From the NCBI GenBank assembly GCA_017407325.1, contig JAFQWV010000020.1:62001-126000 (forward strand): a stretch of 64,000 nucleotides of DNA. Reading direction: 5' to 3'. Origin of the DNA: Clostridia bacterium (lineage in GTDB: Bacteria; Bacillota; Clostridia; Christensenellales; Borkfalkiaceae). The notes beneath the pieces are model-generated. The model was given only the letters and a program-made list of their open reading frames with translations. It was not told the DNA's origin and ran no database searches. A program made the translations under genes and the position numbers. Of the stretch, positions 17,732-26,606 are shown one piece after another (within the stretch, counting starts at the first letter, position 1; each line of letters opens with the position of its first letter).

Positions 17732-19930
17732 CTAACTCATATTGCTCGGATTAACTTCAACGTAGACTAAAACGCTTGAAGTCGAATGCTTTAACGACTT
17801 TTCATAAATCTCGTCAATAAGGTCATCCGAGCCTTGTTTTATCCTCATTAATATTTGATATCTGTATTTATTTTTAAGCCTTTTTATCGGCGATTTCATC
17901 TTATTAAAGAACAAAAACTTATCTTTATTTTGTTCATAAACTTCGTTTATTTCTGTAAAAACGCATCTAAGACCTTCCAGGGCGTCTGCGTCGCTTTCAG
18001 ACTCAACCATTATACGTAAAATAGTCGAAAACGGTGGAAAAGCCGTTGTTTTTCTAAGTGCGTGTTCTCTTTCGTAAAAACCTTTATAATCATAATTGAT
18101 TGCGTATTTTAGCACAGGATTATTCGGTGAATAAGTTTGCAGAACTACAACGCCCTTTAAGTTTGACCTACCACTTCTTCCAGCAACTTGTGTCAATAGT
18201 TGAAAAGTCCTTTCGCCACTTCTATAATCTGAGAAAAACAAACTCATATCCGCATCAAGTATACCAACGAGTGTAACAGACGGAAAATCGTGACCTTTTG
18301 CAATCATTTGAGTTCCAACTAAAATGTCAGCTTTTTTCTCGGAAAACTGCTTTAAAATCTTAAAATGGCTTTCTTTATTTTGTGTAGTATCATTGTCCAT
18401 ACGCAAAATTGTTGCATTCGGAAACAGTTTTTTGATATCTTCAACAACTTTTTGAGTGCCTGTTCCAACATAATTGATATGAACACCACCACATTCCGGA
18501 CAGTTTGTTAGCATGTGGTAAGTCGCGCCACAATAATGGCACTTTAAAAGGTTGCCAGACGAGTGATAATTCAAGGAAACGTCACAGTTTTCACATTTTG
18601 CAACGTAGCCACACTCACGGCAAATAACCTGTTGAGAATAACCCCTTCTGTTTATAAAAATTATTGCTTGATTTCCACCTTTTAAGCATTTCTCAAGCTC
18701 GTCTTTTAACGCAGTCGAAAAGGCTGAATTATTACCACGACGAATCTCGTCACGCATATCGGCAATAATCATTTCAGGAAGTGGCTTTTGGTTTATTCTA
18801 GACTTCATTTCACAAAGGTTATACTCACCACTTTGCGCCTTTTGATAAGCGTCAATAGACGGCGTTGCACTTCCTAAAATAAGCTTACAATCATTATATT
18901 CAGCACGGAATTTTGCAATGTCGATCGTTGAGTAACGTGGATTTGACTCACTATCGTAACTTCCGTCGTGTTCTTCGTCAATAATAATTATCCCCAAGTT
19001 TTCAAGTGGAGCAAAAATTGCACTTCTTGCGCCGATAGCAATTTTAGCCTCGCCCGAGCGAAGTCTCCACCACTCGTCAAACTTTTCGCCAGCTGACAGT
19101 CCACTATGTAAAATCGCACAAACTTCGCCAAAAGAAGCCCTTAGCTGGCTTAACATTTGTGGTGTGAGTGCAATTTCAGGCACAAGCATAATTGCCGTTT
19201 TACCACTTGTAACGACTTGACGAATAAGGTTTAAATAGACTAAAGTCTTACCACTACCCGTAACGCCGTGTATAAGCGAAACACGCTTGTCAGTTGTCGA
19301 TATTGACTGTATTGTTTTAGCTTGTTCTTCCTTTAATTCAAAAGAATTAACCTTGTTTTCTAAGGTGGTGTAAGGCGAACGAATAATGCGTTCTTCTCTT
19401 ACTAAAATCAACCCTTTTTCAATTAATCCCTTTACAGAAGAATATCCAAATTTCGAGTTTAAATCGGCAATTTTGAAAGTTTTTTCGTTAAGCAGAAAAT
19501 CATAGCACTCTCTTTGCAGCTTTGCGCGCTTTCCTATAATTTCATACGCCTTTTCAGCTATTATATCAAAATTTAGATAAGCGACCGAAACGGTTTTTTG
19601 ACGAACCTTCCCTTTTCGCATTTCACTTGGCAAAAACTGTCTTAGAACAAGCGCGCTTGGTATATGATACTTTTTGCGCATATAATCCATAAGCTTTAAA
19701 TGCTCTTTTGTTATTGCAGGACTTTCGTCAATCACCCTTATGATATACTTAAGCTTTTCAAGCGCAAAATCAGACTCTGACTTTAAACGAATAACGACAC
19801 CTTCGATTTTAGTGTTCCCAAACGGCACGACAACACGACTACCACACTCAACGTCAAGCGTTCCCGTTTGGTAGTCGAAAATTTTATCTACTTCGCTATG
19901 CGCAATGTCAACAATAACTTCTGCTATCAT
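17732..19930 (-). CDS. priA: Primosomal protein N' (replication restart helicase PriA)
   Basis: 3'-to-5' helicase that reloads the replicative helicase at collapsed forks. The 732 residues have the N-terminal 3'BD (IAEVIVDIAHSEVDKIFDYQ), Walker A GVTGSGKT (about 223), DEEH box, a zinc-binding insert with four CxxC pairs (CRECGYVAKCENC ... CHYCG ... CPECGG, about 428-475), and GRSGRSN motif VI. I start at the ATG at 19930 because the family begins with IAEVIVD; the preceding ribosome binding site is weak. A hairpin lies in the gap to rpoZ. coaBC, its usual neighbour, is missing. Confidence 0.94.
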   Translation of the reverse strand: MIAEVIVDIAHSEVDKIFDYQTGTLDVECGSRVVVPFGNTKIEGVVIRLKSESDFALEKLKYIIRVIDESPAITKEHLKLMDYMRKKYHIPSALVLRQFLPSEMRKGKVRQKTVSVAYLNFDIIAEKAYEIIGKRAKLQRECYDFLLNEKTFKIADLNSKFGYSSVKGLIEKGLILVREERIIRSPYTTLENKVNSFELKEEQAKTIQSISTTDKRVSLIHGVTGSGKTLVYLNLIRQVVTSGKTAIMLVPEIALTPQMLSQLRASFGEVCAILHSGLSAGEKFDEWWRLRSGEAKIAIGARSAIFAPLENLGIIIIDEEHDGSYDSESNPRYSTIDIAKFRAEYNDCKLILGSATPSIDAYQKAQSGEYNLCEMKSRINQKPLPEMIIADMRDEIRRGNNSAFSTALKDELEKCLKGGNQAIIFINRRGYSQQVICRECGYVAKCENCDVSLNYHSSGNLLKCHYCGATYHMLTNCPECGGVHINYVGTGTQKVVEDIKKLFPNATILRMDNDTTQNKESHFKILKQFSEKKADILVGTQMIAKGHDFPSVTLVGILDADMSLFFSDYRSGERTFQLLTQVAGRSGRSNLKGVVVLQTYSPNNPVLKYAINYDYKGFYEREHALRKTTAFPPFSTILRIMVESESDADALEGLRCVFTEINEVYEQNKDKFLFFNKMKSPIKRLKNKYRYQILMRIKQGSDDLIDEIYEKSLKHSTSSVLVYVEVNPSNMS

Positions 19931-19951
19931 AATGTACCGATTAAAATTAAA

Positions 19952-19983
19952 TATGTCCAAACCTATAAAAGCGTGTGGACATA
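19952..19983 (-). other. Inverted repeat between rpoZ and priA
   Basis: TATGTCCA (19952-19959) and TGGACATA (19976-19983) are perfect 8-bp arms around a 16-base loop. On the minus strand the hairpin is followed by TTTAATTTTAAT, too weak for a confident terminator. It may be an attenuator or a processing site between rpoZ and priA. Confidence 0.45.
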
Positions 19984-19991
19984 CTTAATGC

Positions 19992-20192
19992 TTAGAATTT
20001 GGTTGCAGTAACCTTACCTTCTTGAATTTCTACTGCAGCAAGTGATAAAGGCTTGTCAGTCTTTTGATCTTTACCTACTTGATTTGAAGAATAATCAAGT
20101 AATTGTCTTGCTCTTTTTGCAGCAACGATGCAAAGAGCGTATTTTGAACCTACTTTTTTAGCGAGTTCGTCAATTGGTGGTTCGTGAATCAT
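19992..20192 (-). CDS. rpoZ: DNA-directed RNA polymerase omega subunit
   Basis: Small RNA polymerase subunit that wraps the beta' C-terminus. The 66-residue sequence has the family motifs [27 protein letters not shown] and [14 protein letters not shown]. The start follows AAGGAG. In B. subtilis gmk lies between yloC and rpoZ; here yicC is directly upstream with no gmk. Confidence 0.95.
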   Translation of the reverse strand: MIHEPPIDELAKKVGSKYALCIVAAKRARQLLDYSSNQVGKDQKTDKPLSLAAVEIQEGKVTATKF

Positions 20193-20224
20193 AATCGTAT
20201 CTCCTTTTATATAAAACTTAATTT

Positions 20225-21103
20225 TTATTCAATATTTTGGATTTGTTCTCTAATTTTTTCAATTTCGCACTTAATCGCTAGTCCTAAGCGCGTAATTTCA
20301 AGGTCGTTTGATTTAGAACAAATAGTATTTGCTTCGCGGTTAAATTCTTGAACTAAGAAATCAAGCTTTTTACCTGCGTTTTCACCTTTAACAATTTCTC
20401 TAAACTGAGAAATATGCGAATTTAATCTTGTAAGCTCTTCGTCAATATTACTTTTGTCTGCAAAGATTGCAACTTCTTGCAAAAGTCTTGTTTCGTCGTA
20501 TTTTACGTCAGATAAAACTTCTTTAAGTCTGTCTTGTAATTTTTGACGGTAGTTTTCTTTGATAAGCGGTGCTCTGTCAATTATTTTTTTGACAGCTTCT
20601 TCTATAAATTCTACCCTTTGCAAGATATCAATTTTAAGCTTTTCACCTTCAATTTTACGCATTTCATTAAACTTATCAAGCGCAGAATTTAAGGTATCAA
20701 CTAATATATCTTTATAAAATTCGGTATCAACTGTTGTAGCGCCTTCTTTTACCACGTCAGGCATACGCATAAGTGATAAAATCGGAAAATCTTCTTTAGA
20801 AATTCCGTCAACGCTTTCTTTTATTAGATTATAAGCCTTGACGTAACCTTTAGCTAAAGATATATCAACGTCAATATTCTTTTCTTTTTCTCTGTTGTCA
20901 ATTAGCGTTACAAAAAGTTCAACTCTACCACGAGCGACTTTACTTGCAACCGTCTTTCTAATAAGATCTTCAAAGCACAAAAATACTCTCGGCGTTTTTG
21001 GAACTAAATCTAAAAATCTGTTATTAACCGCTTTGAGTTCAACCGACAAATAAAGTTTTTCGGTTGAATATTCTGCTTTTCCGTATCCCGTCATGCTTTG
21101 CAT
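20225..21103 (-). CDS. yicC: YicC/YloC family endoribonuclease
   Basis: Family of ring-shaped, metal-dependent endoribonucleases linked to small-RNA turnover in E. coli and to late-growth phenotypes. The 292 residues match B. subtilis YloC in length. They begin [11 protein letters not shown], the family signature, followed by [12 protein letters not shown], and end with the conserved [24 protein letters not shown] ... [16 protein letters not shown] (DUF1732). I start at the ATG at 21103, since AGAGGTG precedes it. A good promoter overlaps the ligA stop, so this gene may start its own transcript. Confidence 0.93.
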   Translation of the reverse strand: MQSMTGYGKAEYSTEKLYLSVELKAVNNRFLDLVPKTPRVFLCFEDLIRKTVASKVARGRVELFVTLIDNREKEKNIDVDISLAKGYVKAYNLIKESVDGISKEDFPILSLMRMPDVVKEGATTVDTEFYKDILVDTLNSALDKFNEMRKIEGEKLKIDILQRVEFIEEAVKKIIDRAPLIKENYRQKLQDRLKEVLSDVKYDETRLLQEVAIFADKSNIDEELTRLNSHISQFREIVKGENAGKKLDFLVQEFNREANTICSKSNDLEITRLGLAIKCEIEKIREQIQNIE

Positions 21104-21127
21104 AATTTCACCTCTAATATTGTACAT

Positions 21128-21156
21128 ATATTAGCACATTTTGTATAAAATTTCAA
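21128..21156 (-). promoter_or_regulatory. yicC promoter overlapping the ligA 3' end
   Basis: Minus-strand TTGAAA (21156-21151), 17-bp spacer, TAATAT (21133-21128). It would let the yicC-thiN part be transcribed apart from pcrA-ligA. Confidence 0.6.
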
Positions 21157-23096
21157 CTGTTTACGATATTTTCAAATTGCGCTTCGTCAATTATTTTAAT
21201 ACCGAGTTTTCTTGCTTTATCTAATTTCGAGCCTGCGTTTTCGCCACTTAGAACAAGCGTTGTATTTTTAGAAACTGAAGATAGTATTTCTCCACCTTCA
21301 CTCTCTATTATTTTCTCTGCTTGACTTCTTTTATATTTTGACAGCGTACCTGTTAAAACAACCCTTTCGCCCTTAAACTTATCTCCCTTTGCGCTATCTT
21401 CAAATTTAGGCTTAATTCCTAAAGAAAATAAGCTTTCAATCTCTTTAATATTTTCATTATCTCTAAAATAATTAAAGATATTTTCAGCAATTATAGAGCC
21501 TATTTCAGGAACAGCCAAAAGTTCTTCAATTTCAGTGTTTTTAAGATTTTCAATATTTTTATATTTTTTTGCTAAGTCTTTTGCAGTCTTTTTACCTACG
21601 CCGTCAATACCGAGCGCGTATATAAAGCTGTCGAGCATAGGCTCTTTTGAGTAAGTTATAGAATTGACTAAATTTTCAATCTTTTTCTCTTTAAAGCCTT
21701 CAAGCATCATAAGCTCTATTTCAGTAAGCTTATATAAATCTGAAAATTTTCTTACTCCTAAAACGTCATAAAGCTGTTCAGCCGTTTTTTCAGAAAAACC
21801 TTCAATATTTAAGCCGTCCTTTGATGCAAAGTTACAAAGTGACGCTACGACACGTGGTCTGCAATCTTTATTTGGACAGAATAAATTTGCACCAATTTCA
21901 ACGACTTCGCTTCCACAGCTTGGACAAAGTTTTGGAGGATTTATGTCGATACTATCTTGATAAAGTTCAGTAGTTCCCAAAATTTCAGGAATAACTTCGT
22001 TACTTCTTCTAACCAAAACTCTTGACGGAATTTTTACACCCTTTCTTTTAATATCACCCATATTGTTAAGGGTAGCCCTTTTTACGGTCGCACCACATAA
22101 ATTTACAGGCTCAAGTAACGCTAGTGGCGTAAGTTTTCCCGTTCTACCAACTTGAAAAACTACGTCTAAAAGTTTGGTCGTAACTTCTTCTGGCGGAAAC
22201 TTAAATGCGATTGCCCAGCGAGGGAACTTTTCGGTCGCACCAAGCATTTCACGCGTTCCAAAATCGTTTACTTTAATTACTGCACCATCGGTTAAAACAT
22301 CAATTGTTTTGCGCGATTTTTCAATTTCGTCAACGCTGGATACAACTTCGGAAAAAGAATTGCAAACCTTTAAAAAATTATAAACCTTAAAACCGTTTCT
22401 CTTTAAAAATTCAACCGCGTCAGTTTGACTTTGCAAATCGTTATCATCAATATAATTTACGTCGTAAAAATAAATTTCAACTTTTCTTTTTTCTGTAATT
22501 TTCGGATCTAAATTTCGTATTGCACCCGCGACGGCATTTCTAGCATTTTTAAGTGGTTCGTCTGCTGTTTCGTTATATTTTTCAAGTACGGACAAACGAA
22601 TAACAGCTTCACCTTTGACTTCTAATTTACCCTTGTAATCAATCGTAAGTGGAAAAGTTTTTACAGTTAATACTTGACTAGTAACGTCTTCACCAACTTC
22701 ACCGTCACCTCGAGTTGACGCGCATTTAAACTTTCCGTCTTCATAAGTTAGACAAATAGTAAGTCCGTCAAACTTGTATTCAACAGTATAAATTGGCTTA
22801 TCTAAAACCTTTTTAATTTTTTCGTCAAAAGACGATAGTTCGTCGATTGTTACTGCTTTATCAAGACTGTACAATCTTTGAATATGAGTGTGTTTTTGGA
22901 ATTTTGAAACAGGTGCACCACCCACTCTTTTGGTAGGAGAATCAAATAAAACTATACCTGTTTCAAGTTCTAATTTCACAAGCTCGTCGTAAAGCAAATC
23001 GTACTCACCGTCAGATACGGTGGGATTGTCTAAAACGTAATATTCGTAAGCGTATTTGTTTAACAACTTTACAAGTTGCTCCATTCTTTCTTGCAA
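21153..23096 (-). CDS. ligA: NAD-dependent DNA ligase LigA
   Basis: Joins nicks in replication and repair using NAD. The 647-residue protein has domain Ia (1-65, with YYVLDNPTVSDGEYD), the adenylation site KFDG with catalytic K108, an OB-fold, a C4 zinc finger (CPSC ... CPNKDC, about 400-420), helix-hairpin-helix repeats (about 440-570) and a C-terminal BRCT domain (about 575-647, VVLTGTLSKYKRSQAE). It follows pcrA by 17 bases; pcrA-ligA pairing is conserved in Bacillota. B. subtilis has a longer pcrB-pcrA-ligA-yerH set, but pcrB and yerH are absent here. Confidence 0.96.
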   Translation of the reverse strand: MQERMEQLVKLLNKYAYEYYVLDNPTVSDGEYDLLYDELVKLELETGIVLFDSPTKRVGGAPVSKFQKHTHIQRLYSLDKAVTIDELSSFDEKIKKVLDKPIYTVEYKFDGLTICLTYEDGKFKCASTRGDGEVGEDVTSQVLTVKTFPLTIDYKGKLEVKGEAVIRLSVLEKYNETADEPLKNARNAVAGAIRNLDPKITEKRKVEIYFYDVNYIDDNDLQSQTDAVEFLKRNGFKVYNFLKVCNSFSEVVSSVDEIEKSRKTIDVLTDGAVIKVNDFGTREMLGATEKFPRWAIAFKFPPEEVTTKLLDVVFQVGRTGKLTPLALLEPVNLCGATVKRATLNNMGDIKRKGVKIPSRVLVRRSNEVIPEILGTTELYQDSIDINPPKLCPSCGSEVVEIGANLFCPNKDCRPRVVASLCNFASKDGLNIEGFSEKTAEQLYDVLGVRKFSDLYKLTEIELMMLEGFKEKKIENLVNSITYSKEPMLDSFIYALGIDGVGKKTAKDLAKKYKNIENLKNTEIEELLAVPEIGSIIAENIFNYFRDNENIKEIESLFSLGIKPKFEDSAKGDKFKGERVVLTGTLSKYKRSQAEKIIESEGGEILSSVSKNTTLVLSGENAGSKLDKARKLGIKIIDEAQFENIVNS

Positions 23097-23113
23097 AATA
23101 ATACTCCTAAACT

Positions 23114-25342
23114 TTAATCAATAACTTCCATTGGCGCCATCAGAATAGCAAAGCTCTTAACTCCAAGGCCCGTGAACGCAACGTCGCAAATAGGATTTCC
23201 GTTACTGCTTTTTACGGCTATGATAGTACCTATGCCGAATTTTATATGTCTGACCTTTTTACCCGGTTTAAACTTAGAAACGTCAACCGTACTCGCTTTT
23301 TTAGGTCGAGAGAACGAACGCGAGAAGTTCGAAGCAACACCATAGCTTTTTGACGGATCAGGCTCGTCAGTACGGCGCTGTTCATAATCGTATTGTCTTT
23401 CTTTATTTTCTGCGCGCTCTATTTGTTCAGAACGCGTTTTTAAGCCAAGCTTATCAGATAATTCAAGTAAAAATCTCGACGGGCTTGTGGCTTGTCTTTT
23501 TCCGTATACGAAACGGCTTCTTGCCCTTGTAATAAAGAGTCTTTGGCGCGCGCGCGTAATAGCAACGTACATAAGCCTGCGCTCTTCTTCCATATCGTCA
23601 ACTTCACCGACGGCTCGAGCAACAGGGAAAATAGTTTCATCTAGACCTGCAATGAAAACGTTCTCAAATTCAAGACCTTTAACCGAGTGAATCGTTGCAA
23701 TGGTAACGAAATTAGTCCCTTCTACTTCGTCAAGATCACTTGATAGTGTTATCGAGCTCAAATATTCATTTAAGCCACTGTTTGGGTTAAGCTTTGAGAA
23801 CTCGTCCACCGAACTTTTAAGTTCGCCAACGTTCATCATTTTGTTATTATCTTCGTCTTTCTTCGGGTCAAATTGCGACATAAAATCAGACTTTTTGATT
23901 ACCGAGTCAAGAAGCTCGACAAGTGTCATAGTCTCTTTGTCAGCCATTAGCGAGATAATAAGCTTTTTGAACTGAACGATCTTTGCTTTTGCACCCGACG
24001 GTAAATCGAGTTTTTCAGCATCAACGATTGAGTCAAACAACATAAAACCGTTATCTTTAGCGTATTTTACGAGTGTTTCAATACTCTTATCGCCTATTCC
24101 ACGCTTTGGAACGTTAATTATTCTTAAAACAGCTTCGTTATCAAGTGGGTTTGAAAGCACTCTTAAATAAGCCGTTAAATCTTTAATTTCCTTTCTTTCG
24201 AAGAACTTAAAGCCACCAAAAACCTTAAACGGAATACCGTATTTCAAAAACTCTTGTTCGTATGCGCGTGAAAGCGCGTTTATTCGCATTAAAACTGCAA
24301 AATCAGAATAGCTTGCGCCGTTTTGAACAAGGCTTCTTATCCTCATTGCCGTATACGCAGCTTCACCCGTTTCTTCGTCTGCAAAAAAAGTATCAATTTT
24401 TGCGCCTTGCTCGTTCTCAGTCCAAAGCTCCTTCTGAGAGCGCACTCCGTTATTTTTTATAATAGAGTTTGCAAGGTCTAAAATGCGCTTTGTTGAACGG
24501 TAATTTTGTTCAAGCTTATAAACTTTTGCATCCTTAAAATCTTTATGGAAATTAAGGATATTTTTAATTTCTGCACCACGCCAACCGTAAATTGATTGGT
24601 CGTCGTCACCTACTACGAATATGTTTTTATGTACAGAAGCTAAAAGCTTTATAATATCGCATTGAATTTTGTTAGTATCTTGAAATTCGTCAACGTGAAC
24701 ATAGTGAAATTTGTTTGCGTAATAATCTAAAACTTCAGGCTTTTTCGTAAGAAGCTCGTAAGTTAAAAGTAACAAATCGTCAAAATCTAAAGAGTTAGAG
24801 CGCTTTAATTCTTCATTGTATATACGATAAATTGCCACGTATCTTTCAATGTCAGATACTCTAGAGTGTTCTCTTAAATACTCTTCCGGCGATAAATTTT
24901 GGTTTTTCGCGTTTGAAATATGATATTTTGCGTTTTTAAGTGCGCTTTCACTTGTGATTTTAAGGTCGGTAATTATTCTTTTTAAAACGCGTTCTTTATC
25001 TGCTTCACTATAAATAGTGAAATTCGTTTGATATGTACCGAGTCGATCAATAAAACTTCTTAAAATTCTTACGCACATGCTATGGATTGTGGAAACCCAA
25101 ATATCGCTTGCACCTTTTACCATACCTTCAAGTCTTTCGCGCATTTCATTAGCCGCTTTATTGGTAAAAGTAATAGCCAAGATATTATACGGCATTACAC
25201 CCTTTTTATCGATAAGATATGCAATTCTGCTAGTAAGAACCCTAGTTTTTCCGCTTCCGGCTCCAGCAAGCACTAAAACAGCCCCATCCGTATCGACGAC
25301 TGGAGCCATTTGTTCTGGGTTTAGTTTAGATAAATAATCCAT
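23114..25342 (-). CDS. pcrA: ATP-dependent DNA helicase PcrA (UvrD family)
   Basis: Superfamily 1A helicase for nucleotide-excision repair and clearing of recombination intermediates and transcription conflicts. The 742 residues show Walker A AGAGSGKT (about 27), the DEFQDTN Walker B (about 220), DDDQSIYGWRGA motif III, QNYRS motif IV, TIHSVKGLEF motif V and VAITRARQRL motif VI. The C-terminal Tudor-like end (VRHIKFGIGTIIAV) is the RNA polymerase-binding region typical of PcrA. The start follows AGAGGA. The promoter is overlapped by a 19-bp palindrome. Confidence 0.96.
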   Translation of the reverse strand: MDYLSKLNPEQMAPVVDTDGAVLVLAGAGSGKTRVLTSRIAYLIDKKGVMPYNILAITFTNKAANEMRERLEGMVKGASDIWVSTIHSMCVRILRSFIDRLGTYQTNFTIYSEADKERVLKRIITDLKITSESALKNAKYHISNAKNQNLSPEEYLREHSRVSDIERYVAIYRIYNEELKRSNSLDFDDLLLLTYELLTKKPEVLDYYANKFHYVHVDEFQDTNKIQCDIIKLLASVHKNIFVVGDDDQSIYGWRGAEIKNILNFHKDFKDAKVYKLEQNYRSTKRILDLANSIIKNNGVRSQKELWTENEQGAKIDTFFADEETGEAAYTAMRIRSLVQNGASYSDFAVLMRINALSRAYEQEFLKYGIPFKVFGGFKFFERKEIKDLTAYLRVLSNPLDNEAVLRIINVPKRGIGDKSIETLVKYAKDNGFMLFDSIVDAEKLDLPSGAKAKIVQFKKLIISLMADKETMTLVELLDSVIKKSDFMSQFDPKKDEDNNKMMNVGELKSSVDEFSKLNPNSGLNEYLSSITLSSDLDEVEGTNFVTIATIHSVKGLEFENVFIAGLDETIFPVARAVGEVDDMEEERRLMYVAITRARQRLFITRARSRFVYGKRQATSPSRFLLELSDKLGLKTRSEQIERAENKERQYDYEQRRTDEPDPSKSYGVASNFSRSFSRPKKASTVDVSKFKPGKKVRHIKFGIGTIIAVKSSNGNPICDVAFTGLGVKSFAILMAPMEVID

Positions 25343-25355
25343 CGTAGTTTCCTCT

Positions 25356-25374
25356 TTATGTTAATATAACATAA
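25356..25374. promoter_or_regulatory. 19-bp palindrome over the pcrA -10 element
   Basis: TTATGTTA and TAACATAA are perfect 8-bp arms around a 3-bp centre. The sequence covers the pcrA -10 box, the usual place for a repressor operator. It does not resemble the Bacillus LexA box (CGAAC-N4-GTTCG). Confidence 0.55.
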
Positions 25375-25391
25375 ACGCAATATTTTTTCAA
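25363..25391 (-). promoter_or_regulatory. pcrA promoter
   Basis: Minus-strand TTGAAA (25391-25386), 17-bp spacer, TATATT (25368-25363), about 20 bp before the gene. Confidence 0.6.
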
Positions 25392-25434
25392 CCGTTTTGG
25401 ACCATTTTATTGTACATAAGTTAAATAATTACTA

Positions 25435-25836
25435 TTAATTTAAACTTTTTTTATCAAAAAACTCCTCACGCTTATATCTTTCAAGTGCATCACGATATTT
25501 TCTTGAAATTTCTAATACGTAACGCTGACGATGGTCGTAATCAAGTGATTTGTAATATTCATTGTCGATAAGCCTACCGATAATGTCGCTTACTTCCCCT
25601 TCAGTATCTAGAATAAACTTAACTTTTTTATAAAAATCATCAGTCTCTTTTATGATTGAATGCGAATTTTTAGTCTCATAAAATTCCACTACTTTAGAAG
25701 TATCAACGCCATCACTCTTGGCTTTTTCAGCCATTACCTTAACTTCTTCGCGATAATTTTCCCAAAAGCCAGATTTCATTCTTTTCATCGCTTCTTTAGC
25801 TTTAGTTTTAAAGTCTTTACCCTTAGATTGTTCCAT
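25435..25836 (-). CDS. Conserved-looking hypothetical protein, 133 residues
   Basis: I do not recognise this protein. It is soluble, strongly charged (Lys/Glu/Asp-rich), predicted mostly helical, and lacks a signal peptide, membrane segment or cysteine. It begins MEQSKGKDFKTKAKEAMKRMK with a basic, amphipathic-looking helix and contains a Tyr-rich stretch (NEYYKSLDYDHRQRYV) near residue 95. The start is well supported: AGAAGGAG lies 7-8 bases before the ATG. It lies between the rpsU terminator and the pcrA promoter, so it appears to have its own transcript. The position beside rpsU is where yqeY often lies, but it has no YqeY features. Confidence 0.75.
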   Translation of the reverse strand: MEQSKGKDFKTKAKEAMKRMKSGFWENYREEVKVMAEKAKSDGVDTSKVVEFYETKNSHSIIKETDDFYKKVKFILDTEGEVSDIIGRLIDNEYYKSLDYDHRQRYVLEISRKYRDALERYKREEFFDKKSLN

Positions 25837-25902
25837 AAAATTTCTCCTTCTTAGATTAAAAAATGATTTTTCGACAAAACTCGACAAATTTCTTAACAGT
25901 AA

Positions 25903-25933
25903 AATAAAAACACCCGCTAAAATTTAGCGAGTG
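25903..25933 (-). terminator. rpsU terminator
   Basis: CACCCGCTAAA (25911-25921) pairs with TTTAGCGAGTG (25923-25933) with one G-T pair. On the minus strand a T-rich run follows the stem. Confidence 0.8.
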
Positions 25934-25940
25934 CAAAAAA

Positions 25941-26120
25941 TTACATTTTTTTATTTCTTTTTCTTGCGGCTTCTGCTTTTTTCTTACGTCTTACCGCAGG
26001 TTTTTCGTAAAATTCTTTACGACGGAGGTCACCGATAATACCGTCACGAGAGCATTTTCTCTTAAAACGACGAAGAGCATTATCAAGCGTTTCGTTTTCA
26101 CCAACTCTAATTGTAGACAT
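25941..26120 (-). CDS. rpsU: 30S ribosomal protein S21
   Basis: Small-subunit protein of 59 residues near the 3' end of 16S rRNA, involved in initiation. It reads [27 protein letters not shown] and ends in a Lys/Arg tail ([16 protein letters not shown]). The ATG at 26120 is preceded by AAGGGGG and is the family start; the frame extends seven codons upstream without support. It has a perfect consensus promoter and its own terminator. The gene context (mtaB, prmA upstream) follows B. subtilis. Confidence 0.96.
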   Translation of the reverse strand: MSTIRVGENETLDNALRRFKRKCSRDGIIGDLRRKEFYEKPAVRRKKKAEAARKRNKKM

Positions 26121-26166
26121 CAAACACACCCCCTTGCCCAAAGGCTTAAAATTTCACGATATTTGC

Positions 26167-26195
26167 ATTATACTTCATTGAAAAATCGTTGTCAA
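26167..26195 (-). promoter_or_regulatory. rpsU promoter (perfect consensus)
   Basis: Minus-strand TTGACA (26195-26190), 17-bp spacer, TATAAT (26172-26167). It is an exact match to the housekeeping sigma consensus, as expected for a ribosomal protein gene. Confidence 0.85.
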
Positions 26196-26258
26196 GAAAA
26201 TTTACAACTTTTTACAAATATTTATTATTTTTTTAAAAATACGCTAAAAATATGCACT

Positions 26259-26597
26259 TTATGCTGGATTCCACTCCATTTTTTGACCTGAAAGTATATG
26301 AATATGAAGATGTGGAACGGTTTGACCCGCATCATCACCTTGATTTATTACAAGCCTGTATCCACCACTAAGTTCTAAAATATCCACAAGTTTTGGAATA
26401 GTAGCAAAAATCTCACCTAATATTTGAGCATTTTCTTTGGTTAAATCAGCCAAATATTTATAATGCTTTTTAGGAATTGCTAAAAAGTGGTTTTTGGCTT
26501 GAGGTGCAATGTCGCGTATGATAATAAAATTATCATTTTCAAAAACCTTATTTACAGGAATTTCGCCTGATACAAATTTACAAAATAAACAATCCAT
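26259..26597 (-). CDS. Histidine triad (HIT) family hydrolase
   Basis: Small nucleotide-binding hydrolase of the Hint/HinT branch, which typically cleaves AMP-lysine or adenosine phosphoramidates; the physiological substrate is unclear. In 112 residues it begins with a CxxC pair (DCLFCKFVSGEIP) and ends with the triad HLHIH (H96, H98, H100) in QTVPHLHIHILSGQ. The start follows AAGGAG and lies 9 bases after mtaB, so they are probably cotranscribed. B. subtilis has no HIT gene at this spot. Confidence 0.92.
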   Translation of the reverse strand: MDCLFCKFVSGEIPVNKVFENDNFIIIRDIAPQAKNHFLAIPKKHYKYLADLTKENAQILGEIFATIPKLVDILELSGGYRLVINQGDDAGQTVPHLHIHILSGQKMEWNPA

Positions 26598-26606
26598 AAT
26601 TTCTCC

